Assembly (NCBI RefSeq): GCF_030042015.1
Contig: NZ_JASIAL010000242.1
Coordinates: 1 to 17,418, forward strand
Direction of reading: 5' to 3'
From: Trebonia sp030042015
GTDB taxonomy: Bacteria; Actinomycetota; Actinomycetes; Streptosporangiales; Streptosporangiaceae
Length of the DNA: 17,418 nucleotides
Shown: positions 1 through 7,293 of the stretch, one piece after another
How positions within the stretch are numbered: the first letter of the stretch is position 1
Layout of the letters: each line of letters begins with the position of its first letter
Translations under genes and position numbers: made by a program
Notes under the pieces: generated by a model
Seen by the model: only the letters and a program-made list of their open reading frames with translations
The model's database searches: none
What the model was told of the DNA's origin: nothing

Positions 1-224
1 TGGTCGGCCAGCTCCTCGGCCGGAAGGCACGCACGGGAAGCCTGCGGCTCAGCGCGGAGCGCATCACCAACGGCTCCAAGCTGATGGCGGGCGGCGCGCT
101 GGTCGCGCTATCGGCCGTCCTGCTGGTCGGCCCCCCGGTCGCCACCCACCTGCTTCCTCACTTGATCCACCACCACAAGGTCGTCCGCGAATCGTCGGAA
201 CCTCCGGCAGTCAGCACCAGCTGA
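1..224 (+). CDS. C-terminal fragment of an unidentified membrane protein
   Basis: The frame is open from the window edge (first full codon at base 3) to TGA at 222-224, leaving 73 visible residues. A basic, polar stretch (GRKARTGSLRLSAERITNG) is followed by one strongly hydrophobic segment (LMAGGALVALSAVLLVGPPV), which reads as a final transmembrane helix. After it comes a histidine-rich patch (LPHLIHHHK) and a short hydrophilic tail. The pattern, a basic loop then a last helix near the C-terminus, resembles small multi-helix transporters such as LysE/GAP-like proteins, but no family motif is visible and I do not assign one. It converges with the minus-strand operon, so it is probably not part of that pathway. 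The coding call rests on the helix pattern and on a hairpin placed exactly at the stop codon. Confidence 0.6.
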   Translation, partial: VGQLLGRKARTGSLRLSAERITNGSKLMAGGALVALSAVLLVGPPVATHLLPHLIHHHKVVRESSEPPAVSTS

Positions 225-270
225 CGAGCGCGCCGCCGGCCCGTGCCCGTGGCTCCCAGCTGGTGCTGAC
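210..270 (+). terminator. Long stem-loop overlapping the stop codon of the first gene
   Basis: A perfect 14-base inverted repeat (GTCAGCACCAGCTG at 210-223 and its complement at 257-270) encloses a 33-base loop. The left arm includes the first two bases of the TGA at 222-224. A small nested GAGC/GCTC pair (226-229 and 252-255) could lengthen the stem. There is no T-tract, but actinobacterial terminators often lack one. A terminator for the left gene is the simplest reading. Confidence 0.55.
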
Positions 271-295
271 CGGCCGGCTAGCAGAACCGCAGGGA

Positions 296-326
296 CGGAC
301 CGCCGCGGCGAGGGCGGCGCGGTCCG
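296..326. terminator. GC-rich hairpin between convergent genes
   Basis: CGGACCGC at 296-303 pairs perfectly with GCGGTCCG at 319-326 across a 15-base loop. It lies 38 bases beyond the stop of the minus-strand CoA-transferase gene and downstream of the plus-strand gene, so it could terminate transcripts from either side. No T-tract is present. The rest of 225-364 shows no gene. Confidence 0.4.
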
Positions 327-364
327 GATGCTGTCGCACAGATGCCCCTCGCCGTGCAGTCCGT

Positions 365-1705
365 TCATTCGCGGCCCACCTCTGTGAGAACGCCTTGCGT
401 GTGCATCCCTAGCGAGGGGGCCGGAGATCGCATCCGACGGGCCCGTGGCTCCAGCACGGGCACCGGCCTATCCCTGGTTTCCATCCACCACCGGCCCTGC
501 CGGCAGGCAAGCTCACATGGCTCACGCTCGCGGGCGGCCACCGACGCCGCCTGTGCGCAGACATCGTGCATTGATACGTCAAGCAGCCAGCCGCTGGAGC
601 TGGTGATCGCCCACATCGCGGCGGCCGCCGCGGTGACCCCTGTCAGGGGATCAGCGATGGCGTCGCCAACGGGAACGGGCCTGCCTGCATCATCCACGAC
701 GAGTCCCGCGCCCGCCGCGACGTCGTCACCAAAACCGGCGCGTTCGCCGGCGGCGCGCCCGTAGCCGGTGATGCTGACCCACACCGCGCCACGCTCAACG
801 AACTCGGCGGCGTCGATGTCCAGGTTCCGCAGGGCGCGCGGTCGCGACGCCTCGATGATCACGTCGGCCCAGGACATCAGGGCATGCAAGGCTCGCCGTC
901 CCGCGGCCGATCCGAAGTCTAGGGCCACCGACTCGTGGCCGCCGTGCAGGAGGGCGTAGAAGCCAGGGGAGCCGAGCCGTGCCCCATCCGGCCGGCCGAT
1001 GCTTTCGACCTTGATGACACGCGCACCGCATGTCGAAAGCAGCTGGGCGCACAACGGCCCGGCCCATAGCGAGCTGAGGTCGGCCACGACCGGCTGCTTC
1101 CGCCGGATCGCCACGCTGCCGCCCCGGGTGGCGAGAACGGCAGGCCGCGAGAGCCCGGACGGCTTGTTACCAATTACCGCAGCAGGGATCCCCAGCATCG
1201 TCGCCCGCTCCCGCGCTGTGCGGACCGGCTTCCCTGCCAGCCAGGACGCGAGAGCAGCCCATGGGTCACCGGTCACCGGGCCTTCGATCAGGGCGGGCAG
1301 CGCCGTGCGGTCGTCGGGCCGCGCGAGCGACAGCCCCAGCCAGCCGTCCTGTCCGGGAATAGCGCGGAAGGCGCCGCCGACCGAGCTGGGCGAGTTCCGG
1401 TGCAGCCCGGCGCTGAGAGCTGCCCGCTCGCCGAGTAGCGCCGCCCCGTCGATGTCTCGCGCCGCGGCTCCGAGCAACCCGACCGCCGCGCGCGCCCAGC
1501 TCGCGGGCGCGCCGGGCGCGAGTCGCGGCGGCCCATCGGCCCGGCCGGTCAGGTACATCGCGCCGGACCGAGCCCAGTCGGAGTCCGCGTCGCCAGGGTT
1601 CAGGCTGACCCGGGGGCGGCGCCCGTCGAGCACATCGGCGAGCTCTGCGACAAGCGTGTCGGCAGCGGTTCTCGCCGCGTCATGGCTGTCTGTTCTCATC
1701 GGCAC
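365..1705 (-). CDS. Class III (CaiB/BaiF) CoA-transferase with rearranged domain order
   Basis: The 446-residue protein has clear class III CoA-transferase blocks. VVADLSSLWAGPLCAQLL (about 207-224) leading into GARVIKVE (227-234) is the classical N-terminal CoA-binding start. ITGYG (312-316) and DPLTG (352-356) follow; D352 is the best candidate for the catalytic aspartate. Family members move CoA between organic acids in the cytoplasm. The order is odd. Residues 47-185 (an LTGRADGPPRLAPG block, then DGWLGLSLA, then LGIPAAVIG) resemble the part that normally follows DPLTG, yet here they precede the N-terminal start. This looks like a permuted or truncated tandem form. The start is GTG at 1705 or ATG at 1699; both overlap the preceding small gene, implying coupled translation. 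It is the last gene of the operon. Substrate unknown. Confidence 0.85.
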   Translation of the reverse strand: MPMRTDSHDAARTAADTLVAELADVLDGRRPRVSLNPGDADSDWARSGAMYLTGRADGPPRLAPGAPASWARAAVGLLGAAARDIDGAALLGERAALSAGLHRNSPSSVGGAFRAIPGQDGWLGLSLARPDDRTALPALIEGPVTGDPWAALASWLAGKPVRTARERATMLGIPAAVIGNKPSGLSRPAVLATRGGSVAIRRKQPVVADLSSLWAGPLCAQLLSTCGARVIKVESIGRPDGARLGSPGFYALLHGGHESVALDFGSAAGRRALHALMSWADVIIEASRPRALRNLDIDAAEFVERGAVWVSITGYGRAAGERAGFGDDVAAGAGLVVDDAGRPVPVGDAIADPLTGVTAAAAAMWAITSSSGWLLDVSMHDVCAQAASVAAREREPCELACRQGRWWMETRDRPVPVLEPRARRMRSPAPSLGMHTQGVLTEVGRE

Positions 1706-1883
1706 CTGTGATCGCGACCGTCGGGCTGGCGGCGCTGTCGAGCGAGTTGACTAACCATCCGGCGGGGCGGTCGCCTGCCCGCTTCGTGGCCTCGTAGCCG
1801 TCGGCGACCTTGCCGGTCTGCGGAAGTGCCGGCGTCTCGCCGACGTGCATCCGCAGTTCGCAAGAATCGGCCTGGCTTGTCAT
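1680..1883 (-). CDS. Small unrecognised 67-residue protein in the operon
   Basis: A short reading frame starts at ATG 1883, overlapping the ferredoxin stop by ATGA (1880-1883), and ends inside the start of the CoA-transferase gene. The product begins MTSQADSCELRMHVGETPAL and carries polar, charged and glycine/proline residues throughout, with no membrane segment or signal peptide. I recognise no family. It is accepted as coding because the four-base overlap is the same device used elsewhere in this operon, and because without it a gap of about 175 bases would split otherwise contiguous genes. It may be a small accessory protein, or only a coupling frame that carries ribosomes to the CoA-transferase gene. 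The frame continues upstream to 2090, but that part lies over the ferredoxin gene and is a shadow. Confidence 0.55.
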   Translation of the reverse strand: MTSQADSCELRMHVGETPALPQTGKVADGYEATKRAGDRPAGWLVNSLDSAASPTVAITGADENRQP

Positions 1884-2083
1884 TCGACCTCCTCGATGGA
1901 CAGCGCGCGCTCGGGACAGGCGGCCACCGCGTGGCGGGCCGCGGCCTCGTCCTCCGGTGCCACCTCCGCCTGGGAGATCGCTACGTATCCGTTGTCGTCT
2001 AGCTTGAAGACTCCTGGCGCGTAGCTGTTGCACCGTGCGTGACCCATGCAGCGCGCCTGGTCCGCGCGCACGATGATGCTCAC
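1880..2083 (-). CDS. Single-cluster 3Fe-4S-type ferredoxin
   Basis: The 67-residue protein matches the small ferredoxins that serve actinobacterial cytochromes P450. C12 and C18 lie in RCMGHARC, with H15 where 4Fe-4S ferredoxins have a second cysteine. The last ligand is C56 in ACPERAL. A Cys-X2-His-X2-Cys...Cys-Pro pattern indicates a 3Fe-4S cluster or a His-modulated cluster. The protein is probably a soluble one-electron carrier in the cytoplasm. Its ATG overlaps the stop of the SDR gene (ATGA, 2080-2083) and its own stop overlaps the start of the small 67-residue gene, so it is an integral operon member. No P450, oxygenase or ferredoxin reductase lies in the window, so its partner must be encoded elsewhere. 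The family call is firm; the partner is inferred. Confidence 0.93.
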   Translation of the reverse strand: MSIIVRADQARCMGHARCNSYAPGVFKLDDNGYVAISQAEVAPEDEAAARHAVAACPERALSIEEVE

Positions 2084-2949
2084 GCCGCACCTGCGGGGAA
2101 CTTGAGCAGCGAGCCGGCGTCGATGCGGATCTGCTGCCCTGTTATGTACCTGGCTTCGTCCGAGGCAAGGAAGACCGCCAGGTTCGCGACATCCTCCGGC
2201 TCGATGTATGGGATGGGCATCGCCTGGAAGTTCGTGAACGCTGGGATCGCATCCTCCAGCGTTGGGTTGTCCAGGTCGGGCCTGTGCACGGCGTAGATGC
2301 CCTCGTTGAGGAGCAGATGGGTCCGCACGTTCGTCGGGTGGATCGCATTGACCCGGATGAAGCGGGGCGCCAGGTGCAGGGCGAGCTGCTCGACGTAAGC
2401 GACGATGCTCGACTTAGCGAAGGTGTAGCCGCCGCCCCCGGGGCCGAGAACAGGGTTGCTCGCCTGGTTTGGCATCATCGCGGCCGTTGAGCCGGTGACG
2501 ATGATCGAGGCCCCGTCTCTCAGAGTAGGCAGCGCGACCGCCACGGCGTTCATCACCCCGCCGAGGTCCACATCCACGGCGTCGATGAAATCGCCCGGGT
2601 CCGGGTCGCCGAACGCCATCGGGAAGATCCCGGCATTGGCTACGACGATGTCGAGGCCGGCGGCGTTGAGCTCGGCCAGCCCCTTGTCTACGGCCGACCG
2701 CAGTTCTCCACGCTCTCGCACGTCGGCCTTGACGGCGACGATGGTCCGGCCGCGAGCGCGCACCTCATCGGCCGTGTCGGCCAGGTCGGCCTCGGTGGCG
2801 AGAGGGTACTTGTTGGAAGGGATCTGGGCGCAGATGTCGACGGCGACGATGTCGGCGCCTTCCTCCGCCATCCGAAGAGCGTGCGCCCGGCCCTGGCCGC
2901 GCGCCGCCCCGGTGATGAAGGCGACCTTGCCCGCGAGCCGCTCGTTCAT
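2080..2949 (-). CDS. Mycofactocin-type short-chain dehydrogenase/reductase
   Basis: The 289-residue protein is a classical SDR. The Rossmann glycine motif is TGAARGQG (13-20), NAG is at 105-107, the catalytic Ser is in TGSTAA (S154), and Tyr175 and Lys179 form YTFAK. The N-terminal wording (GKVAFITGAARGQGRAHA then GADIVAVDICAQI) and the insert after the second strand (about 41-58) match the mycofactocin-coupled SDR subfamily. Known members of that subfamily hold NAD tightly and pass electrons to the redox peptide mycofactocin. It probably oxidises an alcohol or hydroxyacyl intermediate. The ATG at 2949 is preceded by a strong AAAGGAG. The aldehyde dehydrogenase immediately upstream fits an alcohol-to-aldehyde-to-acid sequence. 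The mycofactocin biosynthesis genes are not in the window. Confidence 0.93.
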   Translation of the reverse strand: MNERLAGKVAFITGAARGQGRAHALRMAEEGADIVAVDICAQIPSNKYPLATEADLADTADEVRARGRTIVAVKADVRERGELRSAVDKGLAELNAAGLDIVVANAGIFPMAFGDPDPGDFIDAVDVDLGGVMNAVAVALPTLRDGASIIVTGSTAAMMPNQASNPVLGPGGGGYTFAKSSIVAYVEQLALHLAPRFIRVNAIHPTNVRTHLLLNEGIYAVHRPDLDNPTLEDAIPAFTNFQAMPIPYIEPEDVANLAVFLASDEARYITGQQIRIDAGSLLKFPAGAA

Positions 2950-2974
2950 ATCGGCAACTCCTTTCTGTCACCGC

Positions 2975-4456
2975 TCAGCCGCCGACGACGGACCAGACGA
3001 TGGACTTGTCTTCGAGAAACTCGGCAACGCCGGATTCACCCCACTCGCGGCCGATGCCGCTGGCCTTCAGCCCGCCGAACGGACCGAACGGCGACAGCGG
3101 TGACCCGCCGCCGTTGACCAGGACGTACCCGGTGCGCAGCCGCGAGGCGATCCGGTAGGCGCGTGCTGGGTCGTGCGCCCAGACCGCCCCGCCGAGCCCG
3201 TACTCGCTGTCGTTGGCGAGGGCGACCGCCTCGTCTTCGGTCTCGAACGCCATCATTACCGCTACCGGACCGAAGATCTCCTCGCGGGCGATGCGCATGT
3301 TGTTCGTCGCGTCGGTGAACAGGGTTGGCTCGTAGAAGAAGCCCCGGTCAGGCGAGGTTGGCCGCCGGCCGCCGGCCGCCACCGTGGCGCCCTCGCTGCG
3401 GCCAAGCTCGACGTAGCTTTCCACGCGGTCCCGTTGCCCGGCGCTCATCAGCGGTCCGAGGGTTGTAGCCTGGTCCCTGGGGTCGCCGATGACCACGTCC
3501 GCGAGGGCGCCGCGGACGATGCCGAGCAACTCATCGAACCGTGACCGGTGCACGAAGGTCCGGGTCAGCAGGTCGCAGCCCTGGCCGGCGTGCAGCGTCA
3601 TCGCGGTGAGGATCGAACTGGCCGCCCGCGGCAGGTCCGCATCCTCGGCGATGATGGTGGCCGACTTCCCGCCTAGCTCGAGGATGACCCGTTTCAGCCC
3701 GCCGGCGGCCTGCTGGTAAACCTTCCGGCCAACGGCATCGGAGCCCGTGAAGCTGACCACGTCGACCAGGGGTGAGACGGTGAGCCGCTCGCCCACGGGC
3801 ACGTCACCGACGACGACGTTCAACACGCCGGGCGGCAGGTCCGCCTCCTCGGCTGCCTCGGCCAGGATCAGCGCGGACAGCGGCGTATAGGGGGACGGCT
3901 TCAGCACGGCCGTGCAGCCGGCGGTGAGCGCCGGACCCGCCTTGTAGATGTTCAGGCCCAGCGGGAAGTTGAAGGCCGACAGCAGGGCGGCTACGCCGGA
4001 CGGCTGGCGCTGTACGACGCCCTGCCCGAGGCTGCGCCGGTCTCTGGTGTGCGGCAGCATCGGGCGCTCTAGCTCTAGCCGCGGCGCGATGCGCTCCCCG
4101 AAGTCCCGGAATACGTCAAGCGGGTACCCGACCTGCAGCGGCGTGGCGATCCGTCGCGGGCAGCCCGTCTCTGCGATGATCAGCTCGATGATCTCAGCGC
4201 GGCGCCGGTCGAGCGCGTCTGCCATCCGGGTCAGCAGCCTGCCGCGCTCGGCGGGCGGCATTGTCGGCCACGGCCCGTCGTCAAACGCGCGGCGGGCAGC
4301 TCCCAGGGCGGCCTCGGTCTGCCCGACGGTCGCTTCTGGCACGACGGTCAGGACCTCTTCCGTGGCCGGGTTGAGGATCTTCACCTCGCCCGCGCCAGCA
4401 TCTTCCCATCGGCCTTCGATGAACTGGCCCCGAGGAACGAAGTGCGGACTGGTCAC
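2975..4456 (-). CDS. NAD(P)-dependent aldehyde dehydrogenase
   Basis: The 493-residue protein has the full aldehyde dehydrogenase superfamily pattern. AFNFP (161-165) supplies the oxyanion Asn163, LKPSPYTP (185-192) and FTGS (236-239) form the cofactor site, the general base is Glu260 in LELGGK, and the nucleophile is Cys294 in GQGCD. EEIFGP (392-397) follows, and the C-terminus is the usual GLKASGIGREWG type. It should oxidise an aldehyde to the acid in the cytoplasm. GTG at 4456 is chosen because GGGAGG sits five bases upstream. The frame runs upstream to 4519, but that stretch overlaps the end of the acyl-CoA dehydrogenase gene and lacks family similarity. It lies between that dehydrogenase and the SDR, so its aldehyde may be the SDR product. 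Substrate unknown. Confidence 0.95.
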   Translation of the reverse strand: MTSPHFVPRGQFIEGRWEDAGAGEVKILNPATEEVLTVVPEATVGQTEAALGAARRAFDDGPWPTMPPAERGRLLTRMADALDRRRAEIIELIIAETGCPRRIATPLQVGYPLDVFRDFGERIAPRLELERPMLPHTRDRRSLGQGVVQRQPSGVAALLSAFNFPLGLNIYKAGPALTAGCTAVLKPSPYTPLSALILAEAAEEADLPPGVLNVVVGDVPVGERLTVSPLVDVVSFTGSDAVGRKVYQQAAGGLKRVILELGGKSATIIAEDADLPRAASSILTAMTLHAGQGCDLLTRTFVHRSRFDELLGIVRGALADVVIGDPRDQATTLGPLMSAGQRDRVESYVELGRSEGATVAAGGRRPTSPDRGFFYEPTLFTDATNNMRIAREEIFGPVAVMMAFETEDEAVALANDSEYGLGGAVWAHDPARAYRIASRLRTGYVLVNGGGSPLSPFGPFGGLKASGIGREWGESGVAEFLEDKSIVWSVVGG

Positions 4457-4484
4457 CAGTGCCTCCCTGCCGTCGCCGGGGCCG

Positions 4485-5660
4485 TCATTTTGACCGGTCC
4501 CTCGGCATGCCGAGGGCACGCTCGGCTATCAGGTTGCGCAGGATCTCGTTGCTGCCGCCCGCGATCGTGTACGTGCGCGAGTACAGGAGGTCGTCCTGCC
4601 AGCTTCCCCCGTCGAGCACGCCCGGATCCCCTTCCGCCAAAACCCCGCGGTCCCCCTGGTAGGCCAGCGCAAGATCGATCATCGCCACGTTAACCTCCGA
4701 GGAAAAGATCTTGCTGACCGGCGCGTCCGCGGCGTCGCCCTCGTCGGCCAGGCGGCGTTCCAGGCTGCGGCTGTGCAGGTAGTTACAGACCTCGGTCGAC
4801 GCGATCACGCGGCCAAGCCGGGGCCGCAGCCGTGCGGCGAGCGCCGGATCCGAACGCTCGACCTCGCGCGCCAGCGCGAGCAGGTCATCAAGGCGGGACC
4901 TCAGCCGTGACCCAAGGCCCCGGTTGCCCTGCCGCTCCTTGACCAGGCTGGCCGTCGCTACCTGCCACCCTTCCCCGGGTCCGCCAATCAGGTTCGCGGC
5001 GGGGACGCGAACGTCGGTAAAGAAGACCTCGTTGAAGTCGGCTGTCCCCGTGATCTCGCGCAGCGGCCGGATCTCGACGCCGGGGCTGCGCATGACGAGG
5101 ATGAACGCGCTGATCCCAGCGTGTTTCTTGGTGGTGTCCGTGCGGGCGAGCAGGTATCCGAGGTCGGCGTTGTGCGCGTTCGTCGTCCATACCTTCTGGC
5201 CGTTGATGACATAGCTGTGCCCGTCGAGCCGCGCCTGGGTGCGCAGTGCCGCAAGGTCGCTGCCCGCGTTCGGCTCGCTGAATAGCTGGCACCAGATGTC
5301 CTCGCCGTTGCGGATCCGCGGCAGGTATTTGCGCTTCTGCTCGTCGGTGCCATACGAGAGCAGGGCGCCGGAGGCGAGGTAGGCGGCACCGATCGGGGCG
5401 GGCGCGCCGGCCCGGCCGAGCTCCTCGGTGAAGATCGCGTCCTCCATCGGGTCGGACTCGCCCTTGCCGCCGTACTCGGGCGGCCAGTCCTCGCCGAGGA
5501 ACCCCTCGGCGAACATCTTGGCGGTCCACTCCCGCAGGGCCGGGAGGTCCTCTGGCCGGGGCGCGCGATGCCCGCCGCGGACCTCCATCGCCGGGGCGTT
5601 CTCCGCGATGAAGGCGCGGGCCCGGCGGCGGTAATCTTCGTATCCCTGTTCGCCAGTCAT
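4485..5660 (-). CDS. Acyl-CoA dehydrogenase A (C-terminal TIAGGSNEI type)
   Basis: The 391-residue protein is a flavin-dependent acyl-CoA dehydrogenase, which introduces an alpha,beta double bond into an acyl-CoA. The middle domain has the FAD/substrate signature CQLFSEPNAGSDLAAL (124-139) and GQKVWTTNA (154-162). The C-terminal helix carries TIAGGSNEILRNLIAERALG (365-384). This is the actinobacterial FadE type, which lacks Glu in the YEG position of mammalian enzymes. ATG 5660 is used because GGAGGGAAGG lies upstream and MTGEQGYEDYRRRARAF matches normal N-termini; the frame to 5744 is longer but overlaps the dehydratase gene. A 73-base gap holding a hairpin precedes it. With acyl-CoA dehydrogenase B it could form a mixed enzyme, as known for mycobacterial cholesterol side-chain FadE pairs. 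Confidence 0.95.
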   Translation of the reverse strand: MTGEQGYEDYRRRARAFIAENAPAMEVRGGHRAPRPEDLPALREWTAKMFAEGFLGEDWPPEYGGKGESDPMEDAIFTEELGRAGAPAPIGAAYLASGALLSYGTDEQKRKYLPRIRNGEDIWCQLFSEPNAGSDLAALRTQARLDGHSYVINGQKVWTTNAHNADLGYLLARTDTTKKHAGISAFILVMRSPGVEIRPLREITGTADFNEVFFTDVRVPAANLIGGPGEGWQVATASLVKERQGNRGLGSRLRSRLDDLLALAREVERSDPALAARLRPRLGRVIASTEVCNYLHSRSLERRLADEGDAADAPVSKIFSSEVNVAMIDLALAYQGDRGVLAEGDPGVLDGGSWQDDLLYSRTYTIAGGSNEILRNLIAERALGMPRDRSK

Positions 5661-5697
5661 TGCCCGCCTTCCCTCCATGCATTGGCCCTGCTCGTGT

Positions 5698-5720
5698 TGG
5701 CCAGCTCGCCGCGCTGGCCA
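5698..5720 (-). other. Intergenic hairpin inside the operon
   Basis: TGGCCAGC (5698-5705) and its perfect complement GCTGGCCA (5713-5720) enclose a 7-base loop. It sits in the only sizeable gap (73 bases) between genes of the left operon, after the dehydratase stop and before acyl-CoA dehydrogenase A. It could be a partial terminator or an mRNA processing or stability element; no T-tract is seen. Confidence 0.4.
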
Positions 5721-5733
5721 GACGGGAGCGCGA

Positions 5734-6909
5734 TCATGGGGCAACCACCCGTGCGGTCGCCTCGGTCGTCTGCTGCCCGCGCTGGTTGCGCCCGGTGACG
5801 ACGCAGTCGATGGCCCAGGTGCCGTCGGCGAGCCGCTCAGTTCCGCTCACCTCGCCGGACAGCCATGTCACGTCGCCGAGCAGATTCGGCCCGGTCAGCC
5901 GGACCTCGAGCGAGGCCAGGAAGGCGTCGTCGCCCATCCAGTCGGTCAGCAGGTGCGCGACCCAGGAGATGCGCTGCGGACCGAAGTCGTAGGCGCGCGG
6001 CAGCCCGACCTGCCTGGCGAGTTCGCTGTCCCAGTGGGTCGCCTCCAGGCTGTCGGGCACGTTCGTGCGGTCGTTGACCAGGCGGCTGCCCGGGTGGTTG
6101 GCAAGGTAGCCGTCCTGCATCCGGCCGGTCAGGCACATAGGCGACCCCCACCCGAGCACCCACCCGACGATCGCGGTGCGCGTGAGCGGCCCCTTCAGCA
6201 GCGTGCCGAGGGAGTCCCCCGGCGCCACCCCGGCGCCTTCGAGCGGGGTGCCGCCCCTGCGACTGGCGGCCTCGCCTCTGTAGTGCGCCGCGAACCGGTC
6301 GAGGTCGGCAGGGGAGTACACCTGCTCCGGGGCGCTGTCGGGCGATTCCGCTGACGGACCGGCCCCCGGCTCGGCGCCGGTCCCGGGCGGCGCCGCGGGG
6401 CGCTCGGCTCGCAGCACGGTCTTGTCGCAGTAGGCGATGTCCGTCCCGTCGCCGCCGGCGAACGTCGTGCGGTCGGTGTGCACGACGACGCGCTTGCCTG
6501 CGCGCGAGGTCCGTTCCCGCACGTCGATGAGCGTCTCGACAGCGGCGACCGGCTCGCCGACCCAGGCAGGCCGCACGAACGTCCACTTGTCGCCGAGCCA
6601 CATGGTGCGGCTGCCGGGCAGCCAGTGCTCACTCGGATGGATCCGGTGTTCCCCTGGCCGCTCCGGGGCGTTGTTGCAGCTGTAGAGGAAGGTCGGCGGC
6701 GCGAACATGCGGGCGCGTCGTGTCCGCTCGGCGTACCCTTGGTCCCACCACAGCGGGTTGTCGTCCCCCACCCCGGCGGCGAAATGCCACACCGCGTCGG
6801 AGCTGACCACGCTGTTCCAGCCCCGGGCGGGCCGGGGCCTGCCAAGCCACTCCGACAGGGCGGCTATCGCCTCGTCGGTGATCGACGGCCGTGCCTGCAC
6901 ACCTGTCAT
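5734..6909 (-). CDS. FAS1-like/MaoC-type double-hotdog acyl-CoA dehydratase
   Basis: The 391-residue protein has two hotdog domains. The first (about 10-165) carries WHFAAGVGDDNPLWWDQGYA (41-60) and MFAPPTF (68-74), the FAS1-like dehydratase pattern. A Pro/Ala-rich linker (about 170-197) leads to the second domain (about 200-391) with YDFGPQRISWVAHLLTDWMG (307-326). Such proteins hydrate enoyl-CoA or dehydrate 3-hydroxyacyl-CoA esters in the cytoplasm. In the first domain the place where R-hydratases have the catalytic His (NPLH) reads NPLW, as is common in this subfamily, so the catalytic residues are uncertain. ATG 6909 overlaps the DUF4387 stop (ATGA, 6906-6909). Its position next to AtuA and two acyl-CoA dehydrogenases supports a beta-oxidation-like hydration step. 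Confidence 0.85.
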   Translation of the reverse strand: MTGVQARPSITDEAIAALSEWLGRPRPARGWNSVVSSDAVWHFAAGVGDDNPLWWDQGYAERTRRARMFAPPTFLYSCNNAPERPGEHRIHPSEHWLPGSRTMWLGDKWTFVRPAWVGEPVAAVETLIDVRERTSRAGKRVVVHTDRTTFAGGDGTDIAYCDKTVLRAERPAAPPGTGAEPGAGPSAESPDSAPEQVYSPADLDRFAAHYRGEAASRRGGTPLEGAGVAPGDSLGTLLKGPLTRTAIVGWVLGWGSPMCLTGRMQDGYLANHPGSRLVNDRTNVPDSLEATHWDSELARQVGLPRAYDFGPQRISWVAHLLTDWMGDDAFLASLEVRLTGPNLLGDVTWLSGEVSGTERLADGTWAIDCVVTGRNQRGQQTTEATARVVAP

Positions 6910-7292
6910 CCGACCGCCACCGCCGCTGCCGCCGTTGGTCCCTCCGCCGCTGTTTCCGTCCCCGCCTCGCCAGGTACCGGCAGGGCGAGAAGCGGGACGA
7001 ACTGCTGGACTCCGTCGAAGTCCCGCTCCCCCTGGCCGCAGCGCGGATCACGGCGGGGGACGGTGATCTTGACGGAGTTCAGCGGCTCGATGATGAATAC
7101 GTACACGTCGGCCGGCTCGACGCGCAGCACGCGGGCGACAGCCGCGGGCGCGAGCGCTCCGGACCGCGTCACCCGGCCGAGGACCGCGGCGTCGGGGAAC
7201 TCGATGTCGAAGGTCAGCCACGAGGCGCCGGCGTTGGCGCTCTTCACGATCAGCGCCACGTCCGCGAGCGTGGCTGCCTGTGCCGCCGCCAT
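6906..7292 (-). CDS. DUF4387 protein, partner of AtuA
   Basis: The 128-residue protein matches DUF4387 from its N-terminal LADVALIVKSANAG (9-22) through LTFDIEF (26-32), VKITVPR (74-80) and the closing FDGVQQFVPLLAL (92-104). The remaining 24 residues are an Ala/Gly-rich tail. The molecular function of DUF4387 is not established. Family members are usually encoded directly beside AtuA/DUF1446 genes, as here. ATG 7292 lies one base after the AtuA stop (TGAAATG), and its own stop overlaps the dehydratase start by ATGA, so the three are translationally coupled. The longer frame reaching 7898 is a shadow of the AtuA gene. The tight 1:1 linkage suggests a subunit or small accessory domain of an AtuA complex, which is an inference. 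Confidence 0.88.
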   Translation of the reverse strand: MAAAQAATLADVALIVKSANAGASWLTFDIEFPDAAVLGRVTRSGALAPAAVARVLRVEPADVYVFIIEPLNSVKITVPRRDPRCGQGERDFDGVQQFVPLLALPVPGEAGTETAAEGPTAAAAVAVG

Positions 7293-7293
7293 T

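Noticed and set aside
999..1754. Plus-strand 251-codon frame opposite the CoA-transferase gene
   Set aside because: It is an antisense shadow typical of high-GC DNA. The minus-strand frame has clear class III CoA-transferase motifs.
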